Assembly (NCBI GenBank): GCA_903828255.1
Contig: CAIKLQ010000761.1
Span: 1 to 35,503, forward strand
Length of the DNA stretch: 35,503 nt
Reading direction: 5' to 3'
Origin: an uncultured Verrucomicrobiota bacterium
GTDB taxonomy: Bacteria; Verrucomicrobiota; Verrucomicrobiia; Limisphaerales; JADLHS01
Shown here piece by piece: positions 24,098 to 31,664 of the stretch. Both the position numbers and the translations under genes were made by a program. Each line of letters begins with the position of its first letter. Position 1 is the stretch's first letter. The notes beneath the pieces were generated by a model that saw only the letters and a list, made by a program, of their open reading frames with translations, had not been told where the DNA came from and made no database searches.

Positions 24098-25477
24098 TCA
24101 CTTACTCCGCAAGATCTCCGCGACCCGTTCCAGCCGCGTCGCGCGCGAAGCTTTCAACAACACCACATCCCCAGGCTTGAGAAACTTTTTCAACGCCGCG
24201 CACGCCACATCCACATCCGCCAGTTCGATGACCCGATTCAACCCCGCGTCCCGCGCTGCTTGGCCCATGACCGCCGCCATTTTGCCGACGGCGAACAACT
24301 GGCTCACGCCGGCTTCGGCCGCGCCCCGGCCGACCGCCGCGTGCTCCGTCTCACTGTGCGCGCCGAGTTCCGCCATGTCCCCGAGCACCGCGACGCGCCG
24401 GCCTTTGCAGGGCAAATCTTTGAGCACCTGCAACGCCGCGAGCATCGAGTCCGCGTTGGCGTTGTAAGTGTCGTCCAACACGCGCACGCCGTTGGCTTCC
24501 CAAAGTTGCAGGCGCATCTTGGCCGGCTGGCAGGCGGCCAGGCCGAGCTGAATCACCGCACGTTCCAACCCCAGTTCCTCACCCACCGCAATCGCAAAAA
24601 GTGCATTCACAACCTGATGACTCCCAAATAAATTGATTTGATACTCGCCGCAAAATTCCCGTCGGGGCGCGTCCACCTGGAACCCCATGCCCTTCGCGTC
24701 CATTCGCACCGCCTTCGCCCGCCAGACGTTGCCTTCATTCAAACCCACCCGCACGACCGCTGACCGCGCCCGCTGCGCCAGTCGCTCCGTCCATTCGTTG
24801 TCGCCATTGACGAACAACTTTCCGTCCGCCGGCAGCAACTCTGCCAGCCAGCCCTCCTCTTCCGCCACGCCTGCCAAATCTCCGAAAAATTCCAAATGCT
24901 CCCGCCCAATGCTCGTGATCACGCCATACCACGGCTGGATCAATTTCACCAACGGCGCGAGTTCCCCGGGGTGATTCGTTCCAACTTCCAGCAAGGCCGC
25001 CCGGTGCCATCTTTCCAGCCGCAACAACGTCGTCGGCACGCCGATGTCGTTGTTAAAACTCGCCTCGCTTGCGAGCGTCGAAAATTCCGCGCCCAGCACC
25101 GCAGCGATCAGTTCCTTCGTCGTCGTCTTGCCGTTCGACCCCGCCACCGCCACGATCGGCAAGTTGAAATCCCGGCGATACGCCGCCCCCAACAGCCCGA
25201 ACGCCCGCCGCACTTCATCCACCAAAATGACCGCACATGCGGGCAACCGGGCAAGCTGCCGCGTGCGCTCAATGACCACCGCCACCGCGCCTTTGGCGGC
25301 GACCTCGTCGAGAAAGTCGTGACCGTCGAACCGTTCCCCCTTGATCGCAAAGAACAGGTCCCCGGCCTGAACCTGCCGCGAGTCAACGCAGACGTGACGG
25401 AACACCGTTTCAGGGGAACCGGCCACCAACTTTCCGGCACAGGCCGAAACAATAAATGTCAAATAGCGCGCTTCCAC
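24098..25477 (-). CDS. murF: MurF, UDP-MurNAc-tripeptide--D-Ala-D-Ala ligase
   Basis: It adds the D-Ala-D-Ala dipeptide to UDP-MurNAc-tripeptide with ATP. It has 459 residues, normal size. N-terminal substrate domain: VCVDSRQVQAGDLFFAIKGERFDGHDF. ATP domain: AVAGSNGKTTTKELIAAVL, then SFNNDIGVPTTLL and LLEVGTNHPGELAPL, which mark MurF rather than MurE. C-terminal: DDTYNANADSMLAAL, AVLGDMAELGAHSE and LLKASRATRLE. It is the only Mur ligase in the cluster; MurC, MurD and MurE are not here. It starts at 25477, 39 bp after the ftsI stop. Confidence 0.97.
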   Translation of the reverse strand: MEARYLTFIVSACAGKLVAGSPETVFRHVCVDSRQVQAGDLFFAIKGERFDGHDFLDEVAAKGAVAVVIERTRQLARLPACAVILVDEVRRAFGLLGAAYRRDFNLPIVAVAGSNGKTTTKELIAAVLGAEFSTLASEASFNNDIGVPTTLLRLERWHRAALLEVGTNHPGELAPLVKLIQPWYGVITSIGREHLEFFGDLAGVAEEEGWLAELLPADGKLFVNGDNEWTERLAQRARSAVVRVGLNEGNVWRAKAVRMDAKGMGFQVDAPRREFCGEYQINLFGSHQVVNALFAIAVGEELGLERAVIQLGLAACQPAKMRLQLWEANGVRVLDDTYNANADSMLAALQVLKDLPCKGRRVAVLGDMAELGAHSETEHAAVGRGAAEAGVSQLFAVGKMAAVMGQAARDAGLNRVIELADVDVACAALKKFLKPGDVVLLKASRATRLERVAEILRSK

Positions 25478-25516
25478 TTTTCAGTCCCAAGCTGGGCCAG
25501 ATCGCCTATCGTCATC

Positions 25517-27466
25517 TCACGGCGGGCTGACCGGACGCGCCGCCACCGTTTTGCTCGCCCGAAGATCGGTCATCACCGCCACCGTATTTGTGCCCTCGGG
25601 TTCGCTGCCCTTGATGTCGGGACGAATGTTCAGATACGCCGCGGCCTTTTCGGCGACCTGCTTGAAAACCGGCGCTGCCGTCAAGCCGCCATAATAACCC
25701 TGCTTCGGCTCGTCCATGATGATCGAAATGCACAGCTCAGGCTCATCCGCCGGAAAAAATCCGATGAACGAGGAGATGTATTTTCCCGAAACATAAACGC
25801 CGTTCTCGACCTTTCTTGCGGTGCCCGTCTTGCCAGCCACAGTGTAATGTTCGAGCGCGGCTTTCGGAGCCGTGCCCACCGCTGAAACCACCGTCTTGAG
25901 CGCCTTGACCATCAGATCGGCCGAGGCTTCGGTGATGACCTGGCGCTCCCGTTGCGGCAAGTATTTCGCCGCGACCTGGCCCTCGCGATCTTCGAGCCGG
26001 TCCACGAGCATCGGGCGCATGAGCACGCCATGATTCGCAATCGCGCACATGGCCATCGTCATTTGCAACCGGGTCACGGCCACGCCATGCCCCATCGGAA
26101 TCTGCGCAATCGAAACCTTCGACCATTCCTTGGTCGGATGGAGAATGCCCCGAACCTCGCCGGGCAGTGGCACGCCGGTGCGCTCCCCAAAACCGAAACC
26201 GCGGATGTAATCGTAGAGCCGCTTTTCGCCGAGCTTGATGCCAATCTTCGCCGCGCCAATGTTGGACGATTTAGTGATGATGCCCTCAACGGAGAGCACG
26301 TCGGACGCATGGTCGTCGTGCAACACGCGGCCCGCAAAACTGAAATGCCCGTGCTCGCAATCAAATTGATCGGTCAAACGCACCACCGAGTCGTTCAGCG
26401 CGCCCGACACCACCACGATCTTGAAAGTTGAACCTGGCTCGATGAGGTCCGTGATGACGCGGTTGCGGCGCGCTTCTTCCGGCACCGAATCGAGCCGGTT
26501 GGGATCGAAGGTCGGCAACGTCGCCAGGGCAAGAATTTCCCCGGTGCGCGGTCGCACGGCGACGCCCGAAATGCTGATGGGCGTGTGCTTCACCATCGCC
26601 TCGGCCATGGCGGTTTCGAGGATATGCTGGATCACGGAGTCAATCGTGAGCACGACGTTCAGGCCGTCCCGCGGTTCGACATCTTCACCGCGCAAGGTCA
26701 CCAGTTCGCGTTGCCCGCTGTCCTTTTCGGTTTTGCGCCAACCGCGAACGCCCGCCAGTTTGGAATTGAAAGTGGCCTCGACGCCGTCCTTGCCGGTGGT
26801 TTCAAGAATGCGGGCGCCGTCCTGGTTACGCTCGGACATGCCCACGTAGCCGAGCACATGCGCGGCGAGGGTTTGACCTTGATAAACCCGCTGTTGATCG
26901 TTGAAAGCGTCGGCGAAAATCCCCCCGGTTTTTAGTTCACGGCAATACGTGGCAAAGGCTTTCGGCGGCAGCTTGATTTCGTTGGTGGTAAATTCAAGAC
27001 AACTCATCGCCTGGCGGACTTTTTCCCACGTCTCAACCGACACCTTCCGCTGGAGGACCACGTAGCGGTTGGTGAGAGGTTGGCCGTTCGTATTGGTCAG
27101 GACCAAGCCCTGCGCGTTGACCCGGAGCCGGGGCAACAGCCGGTTGTAAAGCTCGCCTTCATTCAAATCGAGCAACGGGGCAATGGCCCGCGCAACTTTC
27201 GCCTGAAAATTCCCCAGCAACGCCGGGTTGGCGCAGACGGTTTTCACAAACACGCTCGTGGCCAGAAGATTGCCGCGCGCGTCCAGGATGTCGCCCCGCC
27301 GCGGCTCGCGCTGAATCACCTCCCGACCTTGCTGGGCGGCTTTCGCGCTCAGCGTCTCGTGCTGGAGAACCTGGAGGTCCACCAGCCGATAGCTCAGCCC
27401 GGCGAAGGCCGCGACCAGCAGCAACACCAGCGCCAGGAGACGGCGATTTTGCAGACGTTTGGCCAT
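25517..27466 (-). CDS. ftsI: FtsI (PBP3), class B penicillin-binding protein
   Basis: Septal peptidoglycan transpeptidase, partner of FtsW. It has 649 residues from ATG 27466. One N-terminal transmembrane helix (about residues 9-30, LLALVLLLVAAFAGLSYRLVDL) is followed by the dimerisation/pedestal domain (REPRRGDILDARGNLLATS). The transpeptidase motifs are all intact: SxxK at Ser346 (EPGSTFKI), SxN at Ser400-Asn402 (TKSSNIG) and KTG at Lys546 (VAGKTGTARK). A TTG at 27484 in the same frame would add only six residues. The protein is exported to the periplasmic face. It lies 206 bp downstream of the ftsL-like gene, across a repeat-bearing spacer. Confidence 0.96.
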   Translation of the reverse strand: MAKRLQNRRLLALVLLLVAAFAGLSYRLVDLQVLQHETLSAKAAQQGREVIQREPRRGDILDARGNLLATSVFVKTVCANPALLGNFQAKVARAIAPLLDLNEGELYNRLLPRLRVNAQGLVLTNTNGQPLTNRYVVLQRKVSVETWEKVRQAMSCLEFTTNEIKLPPKAFATYCRELKTGGIFADAFNDQQRVYQGQTLAAHVLGYVGMSERNQDGARILETTGKDGVEATFNSKLAGVRGWRKTEKDSGQRELVTLRGEDVEPRDGLNVVLTIDSVIQHILETAMAEAMVKHTPISISGVAVRPRTGEILALATLPTFDPNRLDSVPEEARRNRVITDLIEPGSTFKIVVVSGALNDSVVRLTDQFDCEHGHFSFAGRVLHDDHASDVLSVEGIITKSSNIGAAKIGIKLGEKRLYDYIRGFGFGERTGVPLPGEVRGILHPTKEWSKVSIAQIPMGHGVAVTRLQMTMAMCAIANHGVLMRPMLVDRLEDREGQVAAKYLPQRERQVITEASADLMVKALKTVVSAVGTAPKAALEHYTVAGKTGTARKVENGVYVSGKYISSFIGFFPADEPELCISIIMDEPKQGYYGGLTAAPVFKQVAEKAAAYLNIRPDIKGSEPEGTNTVAVMTDLRASKTVAARPVSPP

Positions 27467-27495
27467 CAGATTAAAAATTACCAACCGCCCATGCC

Positions 27496-27654
27496 GATCG
27501 GTTCCTCTCCGACGGCGTCACGGGCGGCGGTAAAAAATATTTCGGTTTCATTCACGGCGAGTCCGGGCGGGTTCCTGCCAGGCTTCGCAAAGTCTTGCAC
27601 GCCACCCGCGGCGATCGGTTCCTCTCCGACGGCGTCACGGGCGGCGGCAAAAAA
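27496..27654. repeat. Direct repeat pair in the ftsL-ftsI spacer
   Basis: A 35-bp stretch at 27496-27530 recurs exactly at 27613-27647, and each copy is followed by one variable base and six A. The two copies lie 117 bp apart (39 codons). On the minus strand both code for ARDAVGEEPI-like peptide in the same frame as the upstream ftsL-like gene, beyond its stop. Confidence 0.9.
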
Positions 27655-27672
27655 GTCAAAGTTCCATCTCGG

Positions 27673-28059
27673 TCACGGCGTCAAGGCCGCGGGATTAGTT
27701 TGGGCAGCGTATAATCGCGCCCGCTCCGGGCTCTCGGCCCGGCTGACCAACGGCTCCGACAAGCGCCAGACCTGCATCGGCTGCGGCTGGCTCATACCCA
27801 GATTCAATTCCCGCACCCGTTGCTCCAGCTTCCCTGGCGAGCGTAACATCGCGAGTTGATCCCGTAGCTTCTTGTTGCCATCCCGCAATTCGGTCAGGTG
27901 CAGTTCCCGCTTCCGGATCTGCTGGCCCAGTTCGTAAATTTGGGCCTTTTGCCACACGAAACCGATTCCCGAACCGCCGATCAACAAGCACAACAATAGC
28001 GTCAGGAGTACCGAACCGAACCGGACTCCCGCCGACTGATGCTTTCTGTTCTTCGCCAT
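27673..28059 (-). CDS. ftsL: FtsL-like bitopic division protein
   Basis: A 128-residue protein: a short basic N-terminus (MAKNRKHQSAGVRF), one transmembrane helix (about residues 16-37, GSVLLTLLLCLLIGGSGIGFVW), then a predicted coiled coil (QIYELGQQIRKRELHLTELRDGNKKLRDQLAML) and a polar tail. This is the architecture of FtsL/DivIC, which bridge FtsQ to FtsW-FtsI. Its position between rsmH and ftsI matches ftsL. Sequence identity in this family is low, so the name rests on architecture and location. ATG 28059 is chosen over an upstream ATG at 28086 because it opens with the usual basic segment. Confidence 0.8.
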   Translation of the reverse strand: MAKNRKHQSAGVRFGSVLLTLLLCLLIGGSGIGFVWQKAQIYELGQQIRKRELHLTELRDGNKKLRDQLAMLRSPGKLEQRVRELNLGMSQPQPMQVWRLSEPLVSRAESPERARLYAAQTNPAALTP

Positions 28060-28109
28060 TTCAAAGCTCCTGCTGCTGCTTCCCACCCGGGCCGAATTTC
28101 CGGCCTCTC

Positions 28110-28215
28110 ATTAACACCCCGCTTCAGCGGCGTGACCCACGATCGAACCGCGCTGAAACCGTTTCAACAGTTTCACGCCCGACGGAAAACCGTTGCAACG
28201 GTGCTTCCGCACCCA
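28110..28215. repeat. Hairpin-rich palindromic repeat in the rsmH-ftsL spacer
   Basis: The 210-bp spacer holds several small palindromes: ACCGTTGCAACGGT (28189-28202, perfect) enclosed by CGGAA (28183-28187) and TTCCG (28205-28209), GAAACCGTTTC (28155-28165), and a CCGCTTCAGCGG hairpin near 28128. It resembles repeat DNA rather than a promoter or gene. Confidence 0.55.
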
Positions 28216-28269
28216 CCACCGCACCCCCGGCTGCAGCCAGCGGTTAATGAAAGTGGCCAGCCTGGCCGG

Positions 28270-29199
28270 CTAACACTTTTCCAATACTCGCAACTGCGCA
28301 CTGCGACTCCGCGGGTTTTCCGCGACTTCCACCGCGCCGGGTTGGATCGCCTTGCGCGTCACAATTCTCACATGAGGGGTTCGCGGCACGCGCAACTCCG
28401 GAATGTCCTGCTCTCCCGGAAACGTGTAGTCCCGCGCCTGCGCCCGCCCGAATTCCTTCACCACCCGATCTTCGATGGAGTGAAAGGTGATCACGGCCAA
28501 CCGCCCGCCGGGCCGGAGAATCTTCAGCGCCCCGGCCAACCCAACTTTCAAAGAACCCAACTCGTCATTCACCGCCAGGCGCAACGCCTGAAAAACTTTC
28601 GTCGCCGGATGCGTCTTGCTGCCGCGCCGCGGCGAAATCCGCGCGATCAACTCCGCCAGTTGCCGCGTCGTCCGGAACGGAGTCTGCACGCGGTCATGCA
28701 CCATCGCCCGGGCAAACCGCCGCGAATCCCGTTCATCCGCCAGTTCCCAAAAAATCTTCGCAAGCTCATCCGCACTCGCGCCGTTCACCAAATCCGCCGC
28801 CGTAAGGCCCTGCCGGTCGTCCATTCTCATGTCCAACGGCCCGTCCTGCATGAAACTGAAACCCCGCCCGGCCTCATCCAGTTGCGGTGAACTCACCCCC
28901 AAATCCAACAACACCCCGTCACAACTGCCCGGCGGAAGCCACTCCGCCAGTTCCGCAAAATTCCCCCGCCGAATCTCAAACCGTCCGGCGAATTGCGCCA
29001 ACCGCGCTTGCGCTGCGGTCACGGCCGCTCCATCGCGATCGCAGCCCGACACCCAGCCCGTCGGCGAACTCCCCGCCAAGATGGCCGCCGCATGTCCAGC
29101 CCCACCCAACGTCCCGTCCGCGTACCGCCCGCCCGGGCACGGCTGCAGCGCTTCGAGCACTTCCGCCAGCAACACCGGCTTGTGAAGGAAATCGGGCAC
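28270..29199 (-). CDS. rsmH: RsmH (MraW), 16S rRNA m4C1402 methyltransferase
   Basis: It methylates N4 of C1402 in 16S rRNA using SAM. It has 309 residues, as usual. Motifs: HKPVLLAEVLEAL at the N-terminus, YADGTLGGAGHA (SAM-binding loop), CDRDGAAV, VLLDLGVSSPQLDEAGRGFSFMQDGPLDMRMD, KTHPATKVFQALRLAVNDEL and AVITFHSIEDRVVKEF. Its place in the dcw cluster after mraZ is nearly universal. It begins 13 bp after the end of the unknown gene upstream. Confidence 0.97.
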   Translation of the reverse strand: MPDFLHKPVLLAEVLEALQPCPGGRYADGTLGGAGHAAAILAGSSPTGWVSGCDRDGAAVTAAQARLAQFAGRFEIRRGNFAELAEWLPPGSCDGVLLDLGVSSPQLDEAGRGFSFMQDGPLDMRMDDRQGLTAADLVNGASADELAKIFWELADERDSRRFARAMVHDRVQTPFRTTRQLAELIARISPRRGSKTHPATKVFQALRLAVNDELGSLKVGLAGALKILRPGGRLAVITFHSIEDRVVKEFGRAQARDYTFPGEQDIPELRVPRTPHVRIVTRKAIQPGAVEVAENPRSRSAQLRVLEKC

Positions 29200-29212
29200 T
29201 TTCCATCAGCTC

Positions 29213-29767
29213 TCAATGATGATCCGAACCGAAAAACTTGGTCGTGAGCCGCTGCCACGCTGCGCCCACCGGTTCGAGTTTTTCCGCCGTCAACACCATC
29301 ACCGGCAAGACCAGCTTCCCACCAGTCGGCCGCCCGGCCGCAAAATCTCCATCGCTCAGGTCGTTGCGCACCACCCGCACCCCGTCCAACGACAACTCGC
29401 CCTGCTGCGCCGCGGGCTTGGTCGCAGCGAACGTCCGCGCCGCCCGGGGCAGCGGCTTCAGCTTCTGGCCCCACGCCCGCAGCCAACCCCCGGCGCGGGC
29501 GCTCTTCGGGGCCCGCAAAGTTTCTTGTCCCGCTCCACTCGCTTCGGTGCGAACCGCAACCGCCACCGGTTTCGGCGCGACTGGTTGTGCCGACCCCGGC
29601 GCGGGCCCCGGCGGCTTCGCGGGCGCTTCGCCAGTCGCAAACGGATTCTTCGGCGAAATAAACTTCGGCAGCCGCACCTTTTTGTTCGTGCGATACCGAC
29701 TAGGGCCGCCGTGCAAGCCGACCAAACTTTTCCCCGCTGCGAGTAATCGTCCCAAGCTCATGTTCAT
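29213..29767 (-). CDS. Unknown protein between mraZ and rsmH
   Basis: A 184-residue protein of no family I recognise. It starts at ATG 29767, in a 4-bp ATGA overlap with the mraZ stop, and ends 13 bp before rsmH, so it is certainly cotranscribed and coupled. Three parts are visible: a basic N-terminal block (MSLGRLLAAGKSLVGL...RYRTNKKVRLPKFISPKNPF) with an amphipathic first helix, a Pro/Ala-rich disordered middle, and a C-terminal block (LSLDGVRVVRNDLSDGDF...VMVLTAEKLEPVGAAWQRLTTKFFG). There is no transmembrane helix or signal peptide. The conserved-looking ends joined by a flexible linker suggest an adaptor, perhaps membrane- or nucleic-acid-binding. The location suggests a role in division. 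Confidence 0.8.
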   Translation of the reverse strand: MNMSLGRLLAAGKSLVGLHGGPSRYRTNKKVRLPKFISPKNPFATGEAPAKPPGPAPGSAQPVAPKPVAVAVRTEASGAGQETLRAPKSARAGGWLRAWGQKLKPLPRAARTFAATKPAAQQGELSLDGVRVVRNDLSDGDFAAGRPTGGKLVLPVMVLTAEKLEPVGAAWQRLTTKFFGSDHH

Positions 29768-30231
29768 TCCATCATTTTGAAAGCTTCCTGCGCCATCACG
29801 GCGTCGGCGGCTTTGACTCGCCCGTACCGCGCCGGCTCCCAAATCTCGAACCGGTCGAGCAAGCCGACCAACACCACTTCTTTCTCAATCTCGATCCCGA
29901 CCGCCGTGGCCATCTCATCGGGCACGCAAATCCGGCCCGCTTTATCGAGAACCACCTGCGTGGACTCACTGCCGATGATGCGCTTCAAGATCGTCTTGTT
30001 GCGATCCCCGTTCGGCATCGCGTCCAACGCCGCCATCAGTTCCGCCATTTCCTTCGGCGGCAGCACGCGCAAGCACGGCCCCTCCTGCCGCTGCGGCCAA
30101 ACGATCAAAGTGAACTGAAAGTCTTCCGCTACGGGCCGCCACATTGCCGGCACCTGGATACGCCGCTTCTTATCCGTCGAATGGCGGTATATCGAATTGT
30201 AAACCCGGTCAATGATTTGGCTGTCTGGCAT
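29764..30231 (-). CDS. mraZ: MraZ, dcw cluster transcriptional regulator
   Basis: The conserved DNA-binding regulator that heads dcw operons and in E. coli represses its own promoter. It has 155 residues, normal length. It contains two AbrB-like (SpoVT-AbrB) half-domains, each with the D-x-x-x-R-x-x-x-P signature: TDKKRRIQVPAMW (about residues 19-31) and LDKAGRICVPDEM (about 94-106). The first lacks the usual Gly (KKRR for KGR). It starts at 30231 with no strong Shine-Dalgarno, about 45 bp downstream of a good promoter. It is coupled to the next gene by ATGA. Confidence 0.96.
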   Translation of the reverse strand: MPDSQIIDRVYNSIYRHSTDKKRRIQVPAMWRPVAEDFQFTLIVWPQRQEGPCLRVLPPKEMAELMAALDAMPNGDRNKTILKRIIGSESTQVVLDKAGRICVPDEMATAVGIEIEKEVVLVGLLDRFEIWEPARYGRVKAADAVMAQEAFKMME

Positions 30232-30284
30232 AGTTGTTCACCGGGGCATACACACATCTCACAAACCCCACACAACACACCACT

Positions 30285-30313
30285 GTTAAACACTTTCCCA
30301 CACCTTCTGTCAA
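30285..30313 (-). promoter_or_regulatory. Sigma-70-like promoter of the dcw operon
   Basis: On the minus strand TTGACA (30313-30308) is separated by exactly 17 bp from TTTAAC (30290-30285). The -35 is a perfect match and the -10 matches four of six. Transcription would start near 30278, 45-50 bp before mraZ. The surrounding region is G/T-rich on this strand, with GTGGG/GTGGT motifs that may be MraZ boxes. Confidence 0.6.
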
Positions 30314-30319
30314 CCTCGT

Positions 30320-30347
30320 TTGAGAAGATTTGCTCAGAAGTTATTAA
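30320..30347 (+). promoter_or_regulatory. Possible divergent promoter for queA
   Basis: TTGAGA (30320-30325), a 16-bp spacer and TATTAA (30342-30347) on the plus strand lie 114 bp upstream of the queA start and back-to-back with the mraZ promoter. This is an AT-rich pocket in GC-rich DNA. The match is moderate. Confidence 0.35.
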
Positions 30348-30461
30348 CAATCCTCTCAGACCCTGTAAATTGGGGTTCAAACCAAGCCCACCACCACCCG
30401 TAGCGTGGCAAAAACCATGTTTCGTTGTCCCCTCACCGCTCCCCTGCTAAACTCCCGCCCG

Positions 30462-31664
30462 ATGCGAACCGCCGATTTCGATTTTGTCCTGCCGCCAGAA
30501 CTCATCGCGCAGCATCCTACAACCCAGCGCGACGCATCGCGACTGTTCATTTTGCATCGCCACTCGGGGCAAATTGAGCACCGACAGTTTCGCGATCTGC
30601 GGCATTTTCTCCGTGCCGGCGACGTGCTCGTCCTCAATAACTCCCGCGTCATTCCCGCACGCTTACGCGGCGTGAACGCGGCCACCGGCGGCGCGTTTGA
30701 AATGTTGTTGCTCGAAGAAAACTCCCCAAACGATTGGTGGGCGATGCTCAAGCCAGGCAAGCGCGCCCGCATTGGCACCAAAATTCAAATCCAAAATCCG
30801 GCGCGGCAACGTGACCAGCCACCTTCAGGAACAACATTTCACGCGACGGTGACCGCGATCAATGAAGAGGGGCACCGCCGTTTGCAATTCGCGGGCCCGA
30901 GCGACCTTCTCGCCGCGCTCGATGAGCTTGGAGAAGTCCCGCTGCCGCCGTATATCCGCCGGGAAACCGGAGCGCGGAACTCCCGTCCGGCGCGCACCGC
31001 TGAACCTTCGCAACCCGCCGAGCGGGAGTTCCGCGCTTCCGCCCCCAACGCCCCGCACTCACTCGACTGCGAACGTTACCAAACCGTCTTCGCACAATCC
31101 GCCGGCAGTGTTGCGGCCCCGACCGCGGGGTTGCACTTCACTGAAAAACTACTCGCCGAAATCCGGGCGCTGGGAGTGGATGTGCAATTCGTCACCCTGC
31201 ACGTCGGGTTAGGCACCTTTGCGCCTGTCAAAGCCGACACGCTCGCGGCGCATGTCATGCACGAAGAACGCTATGAGCTAAGCGCAGCCACAGCCCAGGC
31301 TGTAAACCGCGCGAAGGCTGCCGGCCAACGCGTCATCGCCGTGGGCACGACCAGCGTGCGCGTGCTTGAAAGCTCATGCGGAGTCCCGCCTCTAGGTGGT
31401 TCGCGTGAAGCCTCCAGTGCGAATCAGATTGTCGCCGGCCGCGGCCGCACGAAAATCTTCCTCCACCCGCCGCACGATTTCAAAATCGTGGACGCCCTGC
31501 TCACGAACTTTCACCTTCCCTGCTCCACCCTTTTGATGCTAGTGAGCGCGTTTGCCGCGCCCGGTGAAACGCGCGGTCGCGAAATGGTTTTGGCCGCCTA
31601 CTCCGAAGCGATTCGCGAACACTACCGCTTCTTCAGTTATGGCGATGCGATGCTTGTTTTATGA
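30462..31664 (+). CDS. queA: QueA, tRNA preQ1(34) S-adenosylmethionine ribosyltransferase-isomerase
   Basis: It transfers and isomerises ribose from SAM to preQ1 in tRNA, giving epoxyqueuosine. It has 400 residues, about 45 above the E. coli enzyme. Motifs: FDFVLPPELIAQHP, DVLVLNNSRVIPARLRG, GEVPLPPYIRRE, ERYQTVFAQSAGSVAAPTAGLHFT, FVTLHVGLGTFAPV, MHEERYELS, VGTTSVRVLES and LLTNFHLPCSTLLMLVSAFA. The extra length comes from two insertions: one of about 35 residues after PPYIRRE, made by an inverted repeat (30971-31037), and a shorter one after VRVLES. Both keep the frame. ATG 30462 is chosen by the conserved RTADFDF start. It overlaps the next gene by ATGA. Confidence 0.95.
   Translation: MRTADFDFVLPPELIAQHPTTQRDASRLFILHRHSGQIEHRQFRDLRHFLRAGDVLVLNNSRVIPARLRGVNAATGGAFEMLLLEENSPNDWWAMLKPGKRARIGTKIQIQNPARQRDQPPSGTTFHATVTAINEEGHRRLQFAGPSDLLAALDELGEVPLPPYIRRETGARNSRPARTAEPSQPAEREFRASAPNAPHSLDCERYQTVFAQSAGSVAAPTAGLHFTEKLLAEIRALGVDVQFVTLHVGLGTFAPVKADTLAAHVMHEERYELSAATAQAVNRAKAAGQRVIAVGTTSVRVLESSCGVPPLGGSREASSANQIVAGRGRTKIFLHPPHDFKIVDALLTNFHLPCSTLLMLVSAFAAPGETRGREMVLAAYSEAIREHYRFFSYGDAMLVL
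30971..31037. repeat. Inverted-repeat element inserted in frame in queA
   Basis: Perfect 15-bp arms, AGCGCGGAACTCCCG at 30971-30985 and its complement at 31023-31037, enclose 37 bp. The unit adds about 22 residues (RNSRPARTAEPSQPAEREFR) to a surface loop between PPYIRRE and ERYQTVFA. The length of the added block keeps the frame. Confidence 0.8.

Noticed and set aside
27080-27859. Plus-strand frame of 259 codons opposite ftsI and ftsL
   Set aside because: Antisense to conserved genes; the repeated segment in it is explained by the direct repeats at 27496-27654.
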